A DNA stretch of 63,709 nucleotides from DATFEN01 sp035691285 (GTDB lineage Bacteria; Acidobacteriota; Vicinamibacteria; Fen-336), in the NCBI GenBank assembly GCA_035691285.1, contig DASSJI010000097.1, positions 1 through 63,709 of the forward strand. Reading direction: 5' to 3'. This document shows, in pieces, positions 51,363-59,317 of this stretch (positions are counted from its first letter, which is position 1; every line of letters begins with the position of its first letter). The notes under the pieces are model-generated. The model had not been told where the DNA came from and made no database searches. It saw only the letters and a program-made list of their open reading frames with translations. The translations under genes and the position numbers were made by a program.

Positions 51363-52592
51363 ATGGAAGCCGCCGCCCCGGCGCGAGCGCTGCCCGGATT
51401 CCTGTCCGCCTTCGGCTTCCGGGGCTACCGCGTCCTGTGGACGGGCGCCTTCCTCTCGTCCGTCGGGACCTGGACGCAGGACGTCGCGCTCAACTGGCTG
51501 ATCCACGAACGCTTCCTCGACCCGCGCTACCTCGGCTACCGCTCGTTCGCAGCGGACGCGCCGCTCATCGCGTTCATGGTGCTGGGGGGCGCCGCGGCGG
51601 ACCGCATCGACCGCAGGCGCATCCTGATCGCGTCCCAGGTGCTGCAGATGTCGTTCGCCGCCGCCCTGGGCCTGCTCTACGGAGCGGGCCGCCTGAGCGT
51701 CTTCCCGATCGTCCTCTTCGCCTTTCTCACCGGCCTCGCTCAATCCCAGTCGGCGCCCACCTATCAGGCGGTCCTGACCACGCTCGTGCCGCCCGCGCAG
51801 ATCCCGAGCGCGGTGGCGCTGAACTCCCTCCAGTTCAACCTGTCGCGGACGATCGGCCCGGTGCTGGCCGGCATCCTCCTGGTCCAGGCCGGCGCCGGCT
51901 GGTGCTTCACGGTCAACGTGCTGTCCTTCCTGGCGGTGATCGTCGCGCTCCGGGGCATCGAGATCCCGTCGCCGGGCCTCGCCCGCAAGGAGAAGCTGGC
52001 GGCGACGCTCCTCGCGGGCTTTCGGCACGTCGGCCGGGATCCGCAGCTACGGCTCTACATGGCCCTCGCCGGCGCGGGCAGCTTCCTGGCGTTTCCCCTC
52101 ATCACCTATCTGCCCGTGATCGCGGGCGACGTGCTGAGGACCGGCGCGCGCGGGTACAGCCAGCTCCTGGCCGCCTTCGGCTGCGGCGCGATCCTGGGGG
52201 CGCTCGTGACCGCCCACCGCGGCGCCGCTCCGGCCCGGGGTCGCGCGCTGCTCGCGGGCTTCGCCGCCTACGGTCTGGCGACCCTCGCCGCCGTCCTCGC
52301 GGCCTCGCAGCTCGTGGCGATGGCGCTCTTGTTCGTGTCAGGGGTGAGCCTGGTCACGTCCTTCTCCATCCTGAACTCGCTCGTGCAGGAGTCCGCGCCT
52401 CAGGAGTTCCGCGGCCGTGTGGTCGGCATCTACGGTCTGTGCTTCCGGGGCGGCATGCCGCTCGGCAGCCTGGCCGCCGGCTTCTTCGTGCGCGCCTTCG
52501 GGGCTCCCTACACGCTGGCGTCGCTGTCAGCGCTCCTGTCCCTGCTCGCGGCGGGCGTCGCCTTGCGCAGCCGGCGCATCCACGCGACGTAG
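51363..52592 (+). CDS. MFS transporter, DHA3/EntS-like
   Basis: 409 residues with 12 hydrophobic helices. The start (FLSAFGFRGYRVLWTGAFLSSVGTWTQ without the full run) is typical of the EntS/DHA3 group, with loop 2-3 motif AADRIDRRRILIAS and AYSQ-type stretches in the second half (GARGYSQLLAAFG). Members export siderophores, macrolides or other compounds; substrate unknown. It is followed by a hairpin shared with the convergent tRNA gene. Confidence 0.88.
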   Translation: MEAAAPARALPGFLSAFGFRGYRVLWTGAFLSSVGTWTQDVALNWLIHERFLDPRYLGYRSFAADAPLIAFMVLGGAAADRIDRRRILIASQVLQMSFAAALGLLYGAGRLSVFPIVLFAFLTGLAQSQSAPTYQAVLTTLVPPAQIPSAVALNSLQFNLSRTIGPVLAGILLVQAGAGWCFTVNVLSFLAVIVALRGIEIPSPGLARKEKLAATLLAGFRHVGRDPQLRLYMALAGAGSFLAFPLITYLPVIAGDVLRTGARGYSQLLAAFGCGAILGALVTAHRGAAPARGRALLAGFAAYGLATLAAVLAASQLVAMALLFVSGVSLVTSFSILNSLVQESAPQEFRGRVVGIYGLCFRGGMPLGSLAAGFFVRAFGAPYTLASLSALLSLLAAGVALRSRRIHAT

Positions 52593-52598
52593 GAGAGG

Positions 52599-52612
52599 CC
52601 GACGGCCGTCGG
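52599..52612. terminator. Bidirectional hairpin between MFS gene and tRNA-Leu
   Basis: CCGACGGCCGTCGG is a perfect palindrome (5-bp stem with a GGCC loop if folded). It starts 7 bases after the MFS stop and begins 2 bases after the tRNA CCA end on the minus strand, where C/T-rich sequence (CCTCTCCT) follows. It could terminate both transcripts. Confidence 0.5.
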
Positions 52613-52613
52613 A

Positions 52614-52698
52614 TGGTGCCGGAGGCGGGACTCGAACCCGCATGGGTTTCCCCACACGCCCCTCAAACGTGCGTGTCTGCCAATTCCACCACTCCGGC
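52614..52698 (-). tRNA. tRNA-Leu (anticodon GAG)
   Basis: 85 bases with encoded CCA at 52614-52616. The acceptor arm GCCGGAG pairs with CTCCGGC, the D-loop contains GGAATTGGCAGACAC, the anticodon stem CACGT/GCGTG closes the loop TTGAGGG giving anticodon GAG, and a class II variable arm (TGTGGGGAAACCCATG) precedes the T arm GCGGGTTCGAGTCCCGC. It reads CUC/CUU codons. Matches class II leucine tRNA in every arm. Confidence 0.96.
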
Positions 52699-52725
52699 GC
52701 AGAGATCGGTGGGACCGAGCAAGGA

Positions 52726-52754
52726 ATTCTAGTGACGCCTCCCGGGGGTGTCAA
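52726..52754 (-). promoter_or_regulatory. Sigma-70-type promoter of tRNA-Leu
   Basis: Minus strand: TTGACA (52754-52749), a 17-base spacer, then TAGAAT (52731-52726). The predicted start is about 20 bases before the tRNA 5' end. It is the only near-perfect -35/-10 pair I found in the window. Confidence 0.85.
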
Positions 52755-52787
52755 CGATCGGGGGCGCCGCGACGAGTGTTGCCGACC

Positions 52788-54350
52788 TCACAGGTCCCTG
52801 AGGATCTCCCGGGCCGCGTTGGCGCCGGGGGCGCCGGTGACGCCGCCGCCGGGGTGGGCGCCCGCGCCGCACAGATAGAGGCCGGGCACGCGCGCCCGAT
52901 AGCGCGCCCAACCCAGCGCCGGTCGCATGGTGAAGAGCTGGTTCAGCGACGGCTCGCCGTGGGACGGGTGGCCGCCCGTCAGGCCGTAGGTCCGCTCGAG
53001 GTCCAGGGGCGTCAACACCTGGCGGCCGACGACGCGGGCGGACAGCCCAGGGGCGTACTCCTCCAGCAGCCGCAACACGACGTCGCCGACCTCGACCCGA
53101 CGCGCGTCCCAGCCACCGGTCTTCAGCGCGTACGGCGTGTACTGGACGTACACCGACAGCACGTGCTGGCCGGCGGGCGCCAGGGACGCATCCGTCAGCG
53201 TCGGGATCGTGACGTCGAGCCAGGGACGCGCCGAGATCTCGCCGTACTTCGACGCGTCGAAGGCGCGCTCCAGGTCGTCGAGGGAGGGGCCGATGTGGAT
53301 CCGTCCCTGGAGCAGCGCCGCGTCGGAGACGGCCTTGAAGGCGGGCAGGCTCGAGAGCGCGAGGTTGACCTTGGAGGCCATGCCCTTCTGCCGGTAGTTG
53401 CGGAGGCGCCTCACGTCCTCCGGGTCGAGCAGGGCGGGATCCAGCAGCTTCAGGAACGTGCGCTGCGGATCGGTTCCCGACACGACGGCCTTCGCCTCGA
53501 TCTCCTCGCCTCCGGCCAGGACGGCGCCCGTGACGCGCCCGTCGCTGGTGACGAGTCGCACCACCTCGGCTCCGGTGCGTATCTCGGCGCCGAAACGCCG
53601 CGCCGCGTCGGCCAGGGCGTGCGTGACGGCGCCGAGGCCGCCCTTGACGATGACGGTCGAGCCGGCGCCGTTGCCGCCGGAAGCGGCCGCGTGGAGCAGG
53701 AAGTTCGCTGCGGTGCCGGCGGACCATGGGCCCGCCCAGGTGCCTGCGATGCCACGGGCCGCGAGCACGGCCCGGAGCGGCTCGGCCTCGAACCACTCGT
53801 TGACGAAGTCGGCCACGGCCATCGGCCCCCACCGGAGCAGGGACTGGGCGTCGTGGCGGCCGAGGCCGCGCACGGCCAGGCCGAGTCTCCCCATCGGCCA
53901 GGCGTCCCCGAGCCGCGGCTTCTCCAGGTCGGGCGGCGTGGCTTCCAGGAGCTGCGCGAGCACCTTCGAGACGCGCTGGAGCGTGGCGTGGAAGGCGGGG
54001 TAGCGCTGAGCGTCCTTCGGCGAGAAGGCAGCGATGGAGGCGGAGCTCTTCGCGGGGTCGCCGTAGAGCCCGAGGCAGCGGCCGTCCGGCTGGGGCGCCA
54101 CCACGCGCGGCTCCGGCTCGACGCTCTCGAACTTCAAGCCCAGATCCGCGATCAGCGAGGCGCGCAGCGGCCCGGCGGTGTGGGCGAGCGTCGAGGCCCG
54201 GAAGCCCGGATGGAACTCCTCGGTGACTGCGGCGCCGCCCACGAGCTCCCGCCGCTCCAGCACCAGCGGCTTGCGGCCGGCCCGGGCGAGCAGCGCCGCC
54301 GCGATCAGCCCGTTGTGGCCGCCCCCGACGACGACGACGTCGTGCTTCAC
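52788..54350 (-). CDS. Phytoene-desaturase-like FAD oxidoreductase, copy 1
   Basis: 520 residues from the GTG at 54350, overlapping the preceding stop. FAD-binding fold with KHDVVVVGGGHNGLIAAALL and LVLERRELVGGAAVTEE, and C-terminal LYLCGAGAHPGGGVTGAPGA closing the flavin site. The closest type is the CrtI/PYROXD2-like group of flavin oxidoreductases, not carotenoid-specific enzymes. It is about 20-30 residues different in length from the next gene and clearly paralogous. No carotenoid genes are near, so the substrate is unknown. Confidence 0.82.
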   Translation of the reverse strand: MKHDVVVVGGGHNGLIAAALLARAGRKPLVLERRELVGGAAVTEEFHPGFRASTLAHTAGPLRASLIADLGLKFESVEPEPRVVAPQPDGRCLGLYGDPAKSSASIAAFSPKDAQRYPAFHATLQRVSKVLAQLLEATPPDLEKPRLGDAWPMGRLGLAVRGLGRHDAQSLLRWGPMAVADFVNEWFEAEPLRAVLAARGIAGTWAGPWSAGTAANFLLHAAASGGNGAGSTVIVKGGLGAVTHALADAARRFGAEIRTGAEVVRLVTSDGRVTGAVLAGGEEIEAKAVVSGTDPQRTFLKLLDPALLDPEDVRRLRNYRQKGMASKVNLALSSLPAFKAVSDAALLQGRIHIGPSLDDLERAFDASKYGEISARPWLDVTIPTLTDASLAPAGQHVLSVYVQYTPYALKTGGWDARRVEVGDVVLRLLEEYAPGLSARVVGRQVLTPLDLERTYGLTGGHPSHGEPSLNQLFTMRPALGWARYRARVPGLYLCGAGAHPGGGVTGAPGANAAREILRDL

Positions 54351-55936
54351 TGCGCGCCTCCGTCGACGTCCTTGAGGATCTCGAGGGCCGCGAGGCGGCC
54401 GTTGGCGCCCATGATGCCCCCGCCGGGGTGCGTGCAGGAGCCGCACATGTAGAGGTTGCGGACCGGAGTGCGGAAGCGGGCCCAGCCCGGCACCGGCCGC
54501 AAGAAGAAGAGCTGCTCCAGGCTCAGCTCGCCCTGGAAGATGTTGCCCTCCGTGAGGCCCCACTCGCGCTCGAGGTCGAGCGGCGTCACGACCTGCTTGT
54601 GCAGGATGATCTTGCGGATGTTGGGAGCGAACCGCTCGATGGTGGAGATCACGGCCTCCCCGAAGGCGTCGCGCTTCTCGTCCCAGGTTCCCTCGCGCAG
54701 CTTGAAGGGCGCGTACTGGACGAAGCAGGAGAGGATGTGCTTGCCCGGCGGCGACACCGACGGATCGGTGAGCGACGGGATCACCATGTCGATGTACGGG
54801 TGACGCGAGAAGTCGCCGTACTTGGCGTCGTCGTAGGCGCGCTCCATGTACTCGACGCTCGGGGAGATCGAGATGGCGCCGCGCAGGTGCGCTCCCGGAC
54901 CCGGCATGCACGTGAAGTCGGGCAGTGCGTCGAGCGCGAGGTTCACCTTGCCCGAGCTGCCCCGCAGCTTGTAGCGCCGGACCTCGTCGAGGAACGGCTC
55001 GTCGACGACGCCCGGCTCGATGAGCTTCAGGAACGTGCGGTTGGGGTCCACGCTGGACACCACCAGGGAGGCGTCGACCTCGTCGCCGTTCTCGAGGGCG
55101 ACCCCGGTGGCCCGCCCGCCCTTGACCTTGATGCGCGCGATGGGCGCCTTGGTGCGGATCTCGACGCCAGCCTCCTGCGCCGCGCCGGCGATCGAGAGGC
55201 TGATCTGCCCGGTGCCGCCGCGGGAGAAGCCCCAGGAGCGGAACGCGCCGTCGATCTCGCCCATGTAGTGGTGGAGCAGGACGTAGGCGGTGCCCGGCGA
55301 GCGCACGCCGAGGTAGGTGCCGATGATCCCCGAGGCGGACATGGTGGCCTTGAGCGGGTCGGTCTCGAACCACTGGTCGAGCATGTCCGCCGCGCTCATG
55401 GTCATGAGCTGGACGAGGTTGTGCTGGTTGGCCCGCGACAGCTGGTGGAAGCGCTTGCCGAGGCCAGCGAGCTTGATGAAGCCCGGGATGTCGAAGCACA
55501 TCGGGTCCGGCGGCACCATCGACAGGATCGGCTTCACGAACTGGGCCATCTCGGCCATCGACTTCGAGTACTCGTCGTAGGCCTCGGCGTCGGTGGGCGA
55601 AAAGCGGTAGATCTCGCGGCGTGTGCGCGCGTGGTCGTTCATTCGCCACAGGTGGTCGCCGTCGAGGGGCGTGAAGGTGCCGTCGAGCGGCAGGATCTCC
55701 AGGCCGTGGCGCGGGAGGTCCAGGTCGCGGATGATCTCGGGGCGCAGCAGCGACACCACGTAGGAGCAGACCGAGACCTTGAAGCCGGGGAAGACCTCCT
55801 CGGTCACGGCGGCGCCGCCCAGCACGTGGCGCCGCTCGAGCACCACGACCTTCTTGCCGGCCTTGGCCAGGTAGGCCGCGGCGACGAGGCCGTTGTGGCC
55901 GCCGCCCACGATCACGACGTCGTACTTCCGGGCCAT
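54347..55936 (-). CDS. Phytoene-desaturase-like FAD oxidoreductase, copy 2
   Basis: 529 residues from the ATG at 55936. Same layout as its downstream paralogue: YDVVIVGGGHNGLVAAAYL, VLERRHVLGGAAVTEEVFPG, and C-terminal YMCGSCTHPGGGIMGANG. The two copies share the middle HxxDP-type run (VVSSVDPNRTFLKLIEPGVV against VVSGTDPQRTFLKLLDPALL). Tandem pairs may form a heteromer or act in sequence. It follows the deoxyhypusine-synthase-like gene by 2 bases. Confidence 0.83.
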   Translation of the reverse strand: MARKYDVVIVGGGHNGLVAAAYLAKAGKKVVVLERRHVLGGAAVTEEVFPGFKVSVCSYVVSLLRPEIIRDLDLPRHGLEILPLDGTFTPLDGDHLWRMNDHARTRREIYRFSPTDAEAYDEYSKSMAEMAQFVKPILSMVPPDPMCFDIPGFIKLAGLGKRFHQLSRANQHNLVQLMTMSAADMLDQWFETDPLKATMSASGIIGTYLGVRSPGTAYVLLHHYMGEIDGAFRSWGFSRGGTGQISLSIAGAAQEAGVEIRTKAPIARIKVKGGRATGVALENGDEVDASLVVSSVDPNRTFLKLIEPGVVDEPFLDEVRRYKLRGSSGKVNLALDALPDFTCMPGPGAHLRGAISISPSVEYMERAYDDAKYGDFSRHPYIDMVIPSLTDPSVSPPGKHILSCFVQYAPFKLREGTWDEKRDAFGEAVISTIERFAPNIRKIILHKQVVTPLDLEREWGLTEGNIFQGELSLEQLFFLRPVPGWARFRTPVRNLYMCGSCTHPGGGIMGANGRLAALEILKDVDGGAQ

Positions 55937-55938
55937 TC

Positions 55939-57009
55939 CTAGGCCCCCTTCTCGAGCTCTTCGAGGACGCCCTTGATCAGCAGCGGCCACACGGTGGTGG
56001 CGTCCGCGTAGACCTCGGCGAAGCGCCCGCCCTCGGCGGGCGGCACGAACTTGCCCCAGGACACGCCCTCGGAATACGTGCACCCCGACAGCCCGCCCCA
56101 GTGCACGGGCTCGGGGCAGATGCGGACCGCGTAGTGGTAGCGTGGCGGCGGGAAGCTCAGCCCCAGGCGGTGGTTGGCGATGTCGACGTACGGGGCGACC
56201 TCCTGGGCCCAGTTGCGTGGCACCCCCCCGCCGATCGTGAAGATGCCGAGCCGCTTGGCGCCCAGGCAGAACTTCGTGTAGCTGTTCAGGTCCAGGAACG
56301 GGTTGTAGCGCGGCACGGCGTCGAGCAGCCTCAGCGCGTCCCGCTCGCCCCGGGCCTGCGCCCGCTTCATCGCCCAGGTCGAGAGGTCGAGGCCGAGCTC
56401 GGAATCGGTGAAGGCCGGCACGTACACCGGGACGCCCTTGAGGTACGCGCTGCGCAGCACGCCCTGGCCCGCGGGATCCTCGGCGAGCACCTTGCCGAGG
56501 GCGCGGCAGACGATCTCGCTCGAGAGCTCGCGCTCCTCCCCGAGGGCGTCGATGGCCCTGGCCGAGAACTCCTCGACGTAGTTGAGGTTCGCTTCCATCT
56601 CGAGGGTGTCGTAGACGCGGTTGTAACCCTTGTCGAACAGCTCCTCGTCGGACATGCGAGGGTCGTGCCGGTAGTGGACGAGGCCCACGGCCTCGGAGAG
56701 GCCGTGGGCCATGAGGGCGCCCGTCGAGACGATGGCGTGCACCATCCCGGCCTCGATCATCTTCTGTATCACCGTGCCCATCTTCGCGATGGTCATGGCG
56801 CCCGAGAGCGTGAGCACGATCTTGCAGTCGCGGTCCTTGACCATCGCGACGGTGACGTCGAAGGCCTCGCCGAGGGCGCGGCCGCCGAAGGCCGTCCTCG
56901 ACATTGCCTTGAGCAGCGAGGCGAACCCCGCGACCTTGTCCAGGTCAAGGCTCTCCAGCGGCACGAGGCCGTCCGCGCGCCCGTCGTGAAGATTGCGAAC
57001 CTTGGTCAT
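55939..57009 (-). CDS. Deoxyhypusine-synthase-like protein
   Basis: 356 residues from the ATG at 57009; an upstream ATG at 57078 adds a basic tail absent in the family. The fold is DHS-like: GMVHAIVSTGALMAHGLSE, IPVY-type GVPVYVPAFTDSELGLDLS, and the active-site lysine in SEGVSWGKF that forms the spermidine imine in true deoxyhypusine synthase. Bacteria lack eIF5A, so bacterial homologues act on other targets; some make homospermidine or related polyamines. It heads an operon with two FAD oxidoreductases, a pairing I do not recognise. Confidence 0.88.
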   Translation of the reverse strand: MTKVRNLHDGRADGLVPLESLDLDKVAGFASLLKAMSRTAFGGRALGEAFDVTVAMVKDRDCKIVLTLSGAMTIAKMGTVIQKMIEAGMVHAIVSTGALMAHGLSEAVGLVHYRHDPRMSDEELFDKGYNRVYDTLEMEANLNYVEEFSARAIDALGEERELSSEIVCRALGKVLAEDPAGQGVLRSAYLKGVPVYVPAFTDSELGLDLSTWAMKRAQARGERDALRLLDAVPRYNPFLDLNSYTKFCLGAKRLGIFTIGGGVPRNWAQEVAPYVDIANHRLGLSFPPPRYHYAVRICPEPVHWGGLSGCTYSEGVSWGKFVPPAEGGRFAEVYADATTVWPLLIKGVLEELEKGA

Positions 57010-57116
57010 TGCCCCCGTCGGCCCTCCGCGGATGTGTCTGAAGGCGCGATGGTATGCGGGCTCAAGGGGCCGACGCAAGGCACCAGGACGTCGCCGAAAT
57101 GACCGCAGGTTACGGC

Positions 57117-57122
57117 TAAGAT
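57117..57122 (+). promoter_or_regulatory. Candidate -10 element (TAAGAT) for tag
   Basis: TAAGAT ends 9 bases before the ATG at 57132, implying a leaderless mRNA. Confidence 0.35.
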
Positions 57123-57131
57123 GGGCGCTCG

Positions 57132-57818
57132 ATGGGTCTGGGCCGGAGGCGCTGTCCCTGGGCCGGAAGCGACCCGCTCTACGTCGCCTACCACGACGAG
57201 GAATGGGGCGTGCCGCTCCGCGACGACCGCGCGCTCTTCGAGCTCTTGACGCTCGAGGGCGCGCAGGCCGGCCTCGCCTGGATCACGATCCTGCGGAAGC
57301 GCGAGGCGTATCGAGCCGCCTTCGACGGCTTCGACCCCGAGCGGATCGCGCGCTACGACCGCCGCAAGGTCGCGGCCCTGCTCCGCGATCCGGGCATCGT
57401 CCGCAACCGCGCCAAGGTCCTCGGGACGGTGCGGAACGCCCGTGCGTTCCTGCAGCTCGTGGACGAGACGGGCTCCTTCCACCGGTACCTCTGGAGCTTC
57501 GTCGGCGGGCGGCCGAAGCCGAATCGCTTCCGCTCGCTGCGGCAGGTCCCGCCCGAGAGCGACGAGTCCCGCGCGATGAGCAAGGCGCTGCGGAAGCGCG
57601 GCTTCACGTTCGTCGGCCCCACGATCTGCTACGCGTTCATGCAGGCCGCGGGGATGGTGAACGACCACCTGATCGGGTGCTTCCGGCACCGCGAGGTGGG
57701 ACGTGCCGTGCCCGGTCAGCGGCGGCGCAGGTCGGCCAGCAATGCGTCCGGGCTCGGAGGCCGGCCCAGGAGGTCCCGGATCACGTCCCCTGACGGCCTT
57801 TCGAGGCCAAACCGGTAG
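57132..57818 (+). CDS. tag: DNA-3-methyladenine glycosylase I
   Basis: 228 residues against about 187 in E. coli. It excises 3-methyladenine from DNA. The zinc ligands are kept: Cys in RRCPWAGSD, His in YVAYHDEEWG, and His/Cys in VNDHLIGCF. The core LEGAQAGLAWITIL and LRKRGFTFVGPTICYAFMQA is typical. The catalytic domain ends near residue 195. The remaining ~33 residues (rich in Arg/Ser) are read from 57716 onward through the 3' end of the opposite-strand peptidase gene, an overlap of 103 bases, so this tail is probably non-functional extension. Confidence 0.94.
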   Translation: MGLGRRRCPWAGSDPLYVAYHDEEWGVPLRDDRALFELLTLEGAQAGLAWITILRKREAYRAAFDGFDPERIARYDRRKVAALLRDPGIVRNRAKVLGTVRNARAFLQLVDETGSFHRYLWSFVGGRPKPNRFRSLRQVPPESDESRAMSKALRKRGFTFVGPTICYAFMQAAGMVNDHLIGCFRHREVGRAVPGQRRRRSASNASGLGGRPRRSRITSPDGLSRPNR

Positions 57819-59317
57819 AGCCGCTCCGCGAGCCACTCGTAGTAGCCGGGGTCCGGGCGCGTGAACGGCCCGCGCAGCTCGCGGCAGCGGGCACGCATGT
57901 CCGCCACCAGGATCGCTCCCAGGGCGTAGTTCATCATGTAACCCGGCGAATGCACGAGCTGCCCGCGCCGCGCCCACCAGGACAGCTCGGGATGGGGACG
58001 CACGTGGAGGTAGCGGCTCGTCAGCCCGGTCCAGACCGTGTCGGGGTCGGCGGCCGGTTCGCGGTGCAGCCTCAGCTCGAAGAGCCCCCAGGCGACGTCC
58101 AGGACGATGCCCGCGTACTTCGTCCACAGGCTGTCCTCGAGGCTCGCCGCTCGCCCGAGCCAGCGCCGCTGCCATTCGGGCTCGAAGGCTTCGAGGGCGA
58201 CGAGGTCGGCGAGCGCCTCCGTGAAGGTGTCGCTGTCGGGCCAGTCCGCGTACGCCGGCCGGGTGCGGATCGCCGCGACGTGGATCGCGTGGCCCGTCTC
58301 GTGGAGCAGCTCTCCGAGGCTGCCGAGGCCGCCGACGCGGTACGTGGCGAAGACCCACGGCTCGCCGGTGATCCAGCCGCCCGAGCGAAGCCGGGGTCGC
58401 GCGCCGAAGTCGGTGAAGGCGACGGCGGTCTTCCCCTCGCGCGGGTCGAGGTCGTAGCGGATGTTGAGCGCGGCGACGTCGGCGCCGAGCGATCTGTAGA
58501 ACTCGTCGTTCAGGGGCCGCAGGCGCTCGCGCGGCAGGGCGTCGGCGAGCGACCGGCCCGCGGCATTCCCGGCATGCTCGTAGTCCCACGGCTCCAGGTC
58601 AGCGCCCGGCTCGAGGTCGCGCCAGGCCTCGAGGATCGCGACCAGCCACGGCTCCAGTTTCTCGGGCGGGATGCCGAGGGCGTTCAGGTTCCGGTCGATG
58701 GGTGAGCCCTTGGCCTGCCAGCGTGCCGCCGACAGGGGCAGCATCACGCGGTAGGGACTCTTCGATCCGCCGTCGCCGTTGACGCTGCGGAACACGGGCG
58801 CCAGGGCCAGGAAGGCGGCCTTGCGCCGAGCGGGGTCGTCGGCGCGGGCGACCATCTCGAGGACGCTGAGGCGGTCGTAGCTTGCGCCCTCGAAGCGCAC
58901 GTCGCTTGCGGCCCGACTGTAGCAGGCGTAAAGGCGCTCCTGGATGCGCTCGAGGGCGTCCTGGCCTTCCGCCAGCGCGCTCGGTTCGTAGCTGCAGTCC
59001 GGCGGACCGGCGGGAGCGGGCGTCGCGCGGAGGGCTTGCGGCTCCGGCGGCGTGCCTTCCCCGAGGAGCCGGAGCATCGCCTGCCGCGCGCGGCGATCGT
59101 CCGGGCTGAGCGCGCCCTCGTCGCTCTCGGCGAGGCCGTCCGCGACCTCGCGGTACAGGGTTGCGTAGCGATCGGCCTCGGCGCCCTGGCGCAGGCCTCG
59201 TCCCGCCGCGATCCGGCGTCGATCGTGGATCTCGCGCAGCTCGAGGAAGCGCGTCTCGAGGTCGCCGAAGGACAGGGCGGCTGTCCCCGCCAGGAGGACC
59301 GCGAGAACGACTTTCAC
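57716..59317 (-). CDS. M2/M3-like zinc metallopeptidase, exported
   Basis: 533 residues from a GTG at 59317, which overlaps the kinase stop (GTGA). A signal peptide-like start (LAVLLAGTAALSFG). The metal site is LLHETGHAIHV at about 330, with the later glutamate in TFTEALADLVALEAFEPEW. The helical fold (RYATLYREVADGLAE, IRYDLDPREGKTAVAFTDFG) fits the M2 or M3 gluzincin peptidases, but the domain before the motif is divergent. Probably an extracytoplasmic dipeptidase or oligopeptidase. Translation is coupled to a WD40 kinase. Confidence 0.78.
   Translation of the reverse strand: MKVVLAVLLAGTAALSFGDLETRFLELREIHDRRRIAAGRGLRQGAEADRYATLYREVADGLAESDEGALSPDDRRARQAMLRLLGEGTPPEPQALRATPAPAGPPDCSYEPSALAEGQDALERIQERLYACYSRAASDVRFEGASYDRLSVLEMVARADDPARRKAAFLALAPVFRSVNGDGGSKSPYRVMLPLSAARWQAKGSPIDRNLNALGIPPEKLEPWLVAILEAWRDLEPGADLEPWDYEHAGNAAGRSLADALPRERLRPLNDEFYRSLGADVAALNIRYDLDPREGKTAVAFTDFGARPRLRSGGWITGEPWVFATYRVGGLGSLGELLHETGHAIHVAAIRTRPAYADWPDSDTFTEALADLVALEAFEPEWQRRWLGRAASLEDSLWTKYAGIVLDVAWGLFELRLHREPAADPDTVWTGLTSRYLHVRPHPELSWWARRGQLVHSPGYMMNYALGAILVADMRARCRELRGPFTRPDPGYYEWLAERLYRFGLERPSGDVIRDLLGRPPSPDALLADLRRR

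Noticed and set aside
52776..54452. 558-residue plus-strand frame opposite an FAD oxidoreductase
   Set aside because: Shadow frame with no domain; the oxidoreductase has clear FAD motifs.
15132..57009. Joint polyamine pathway from SpdH-like and DHS-like genes
   Set aside because: They are about 40 kb apart on different operons, and the SpdH assignment is only by signal and fold.
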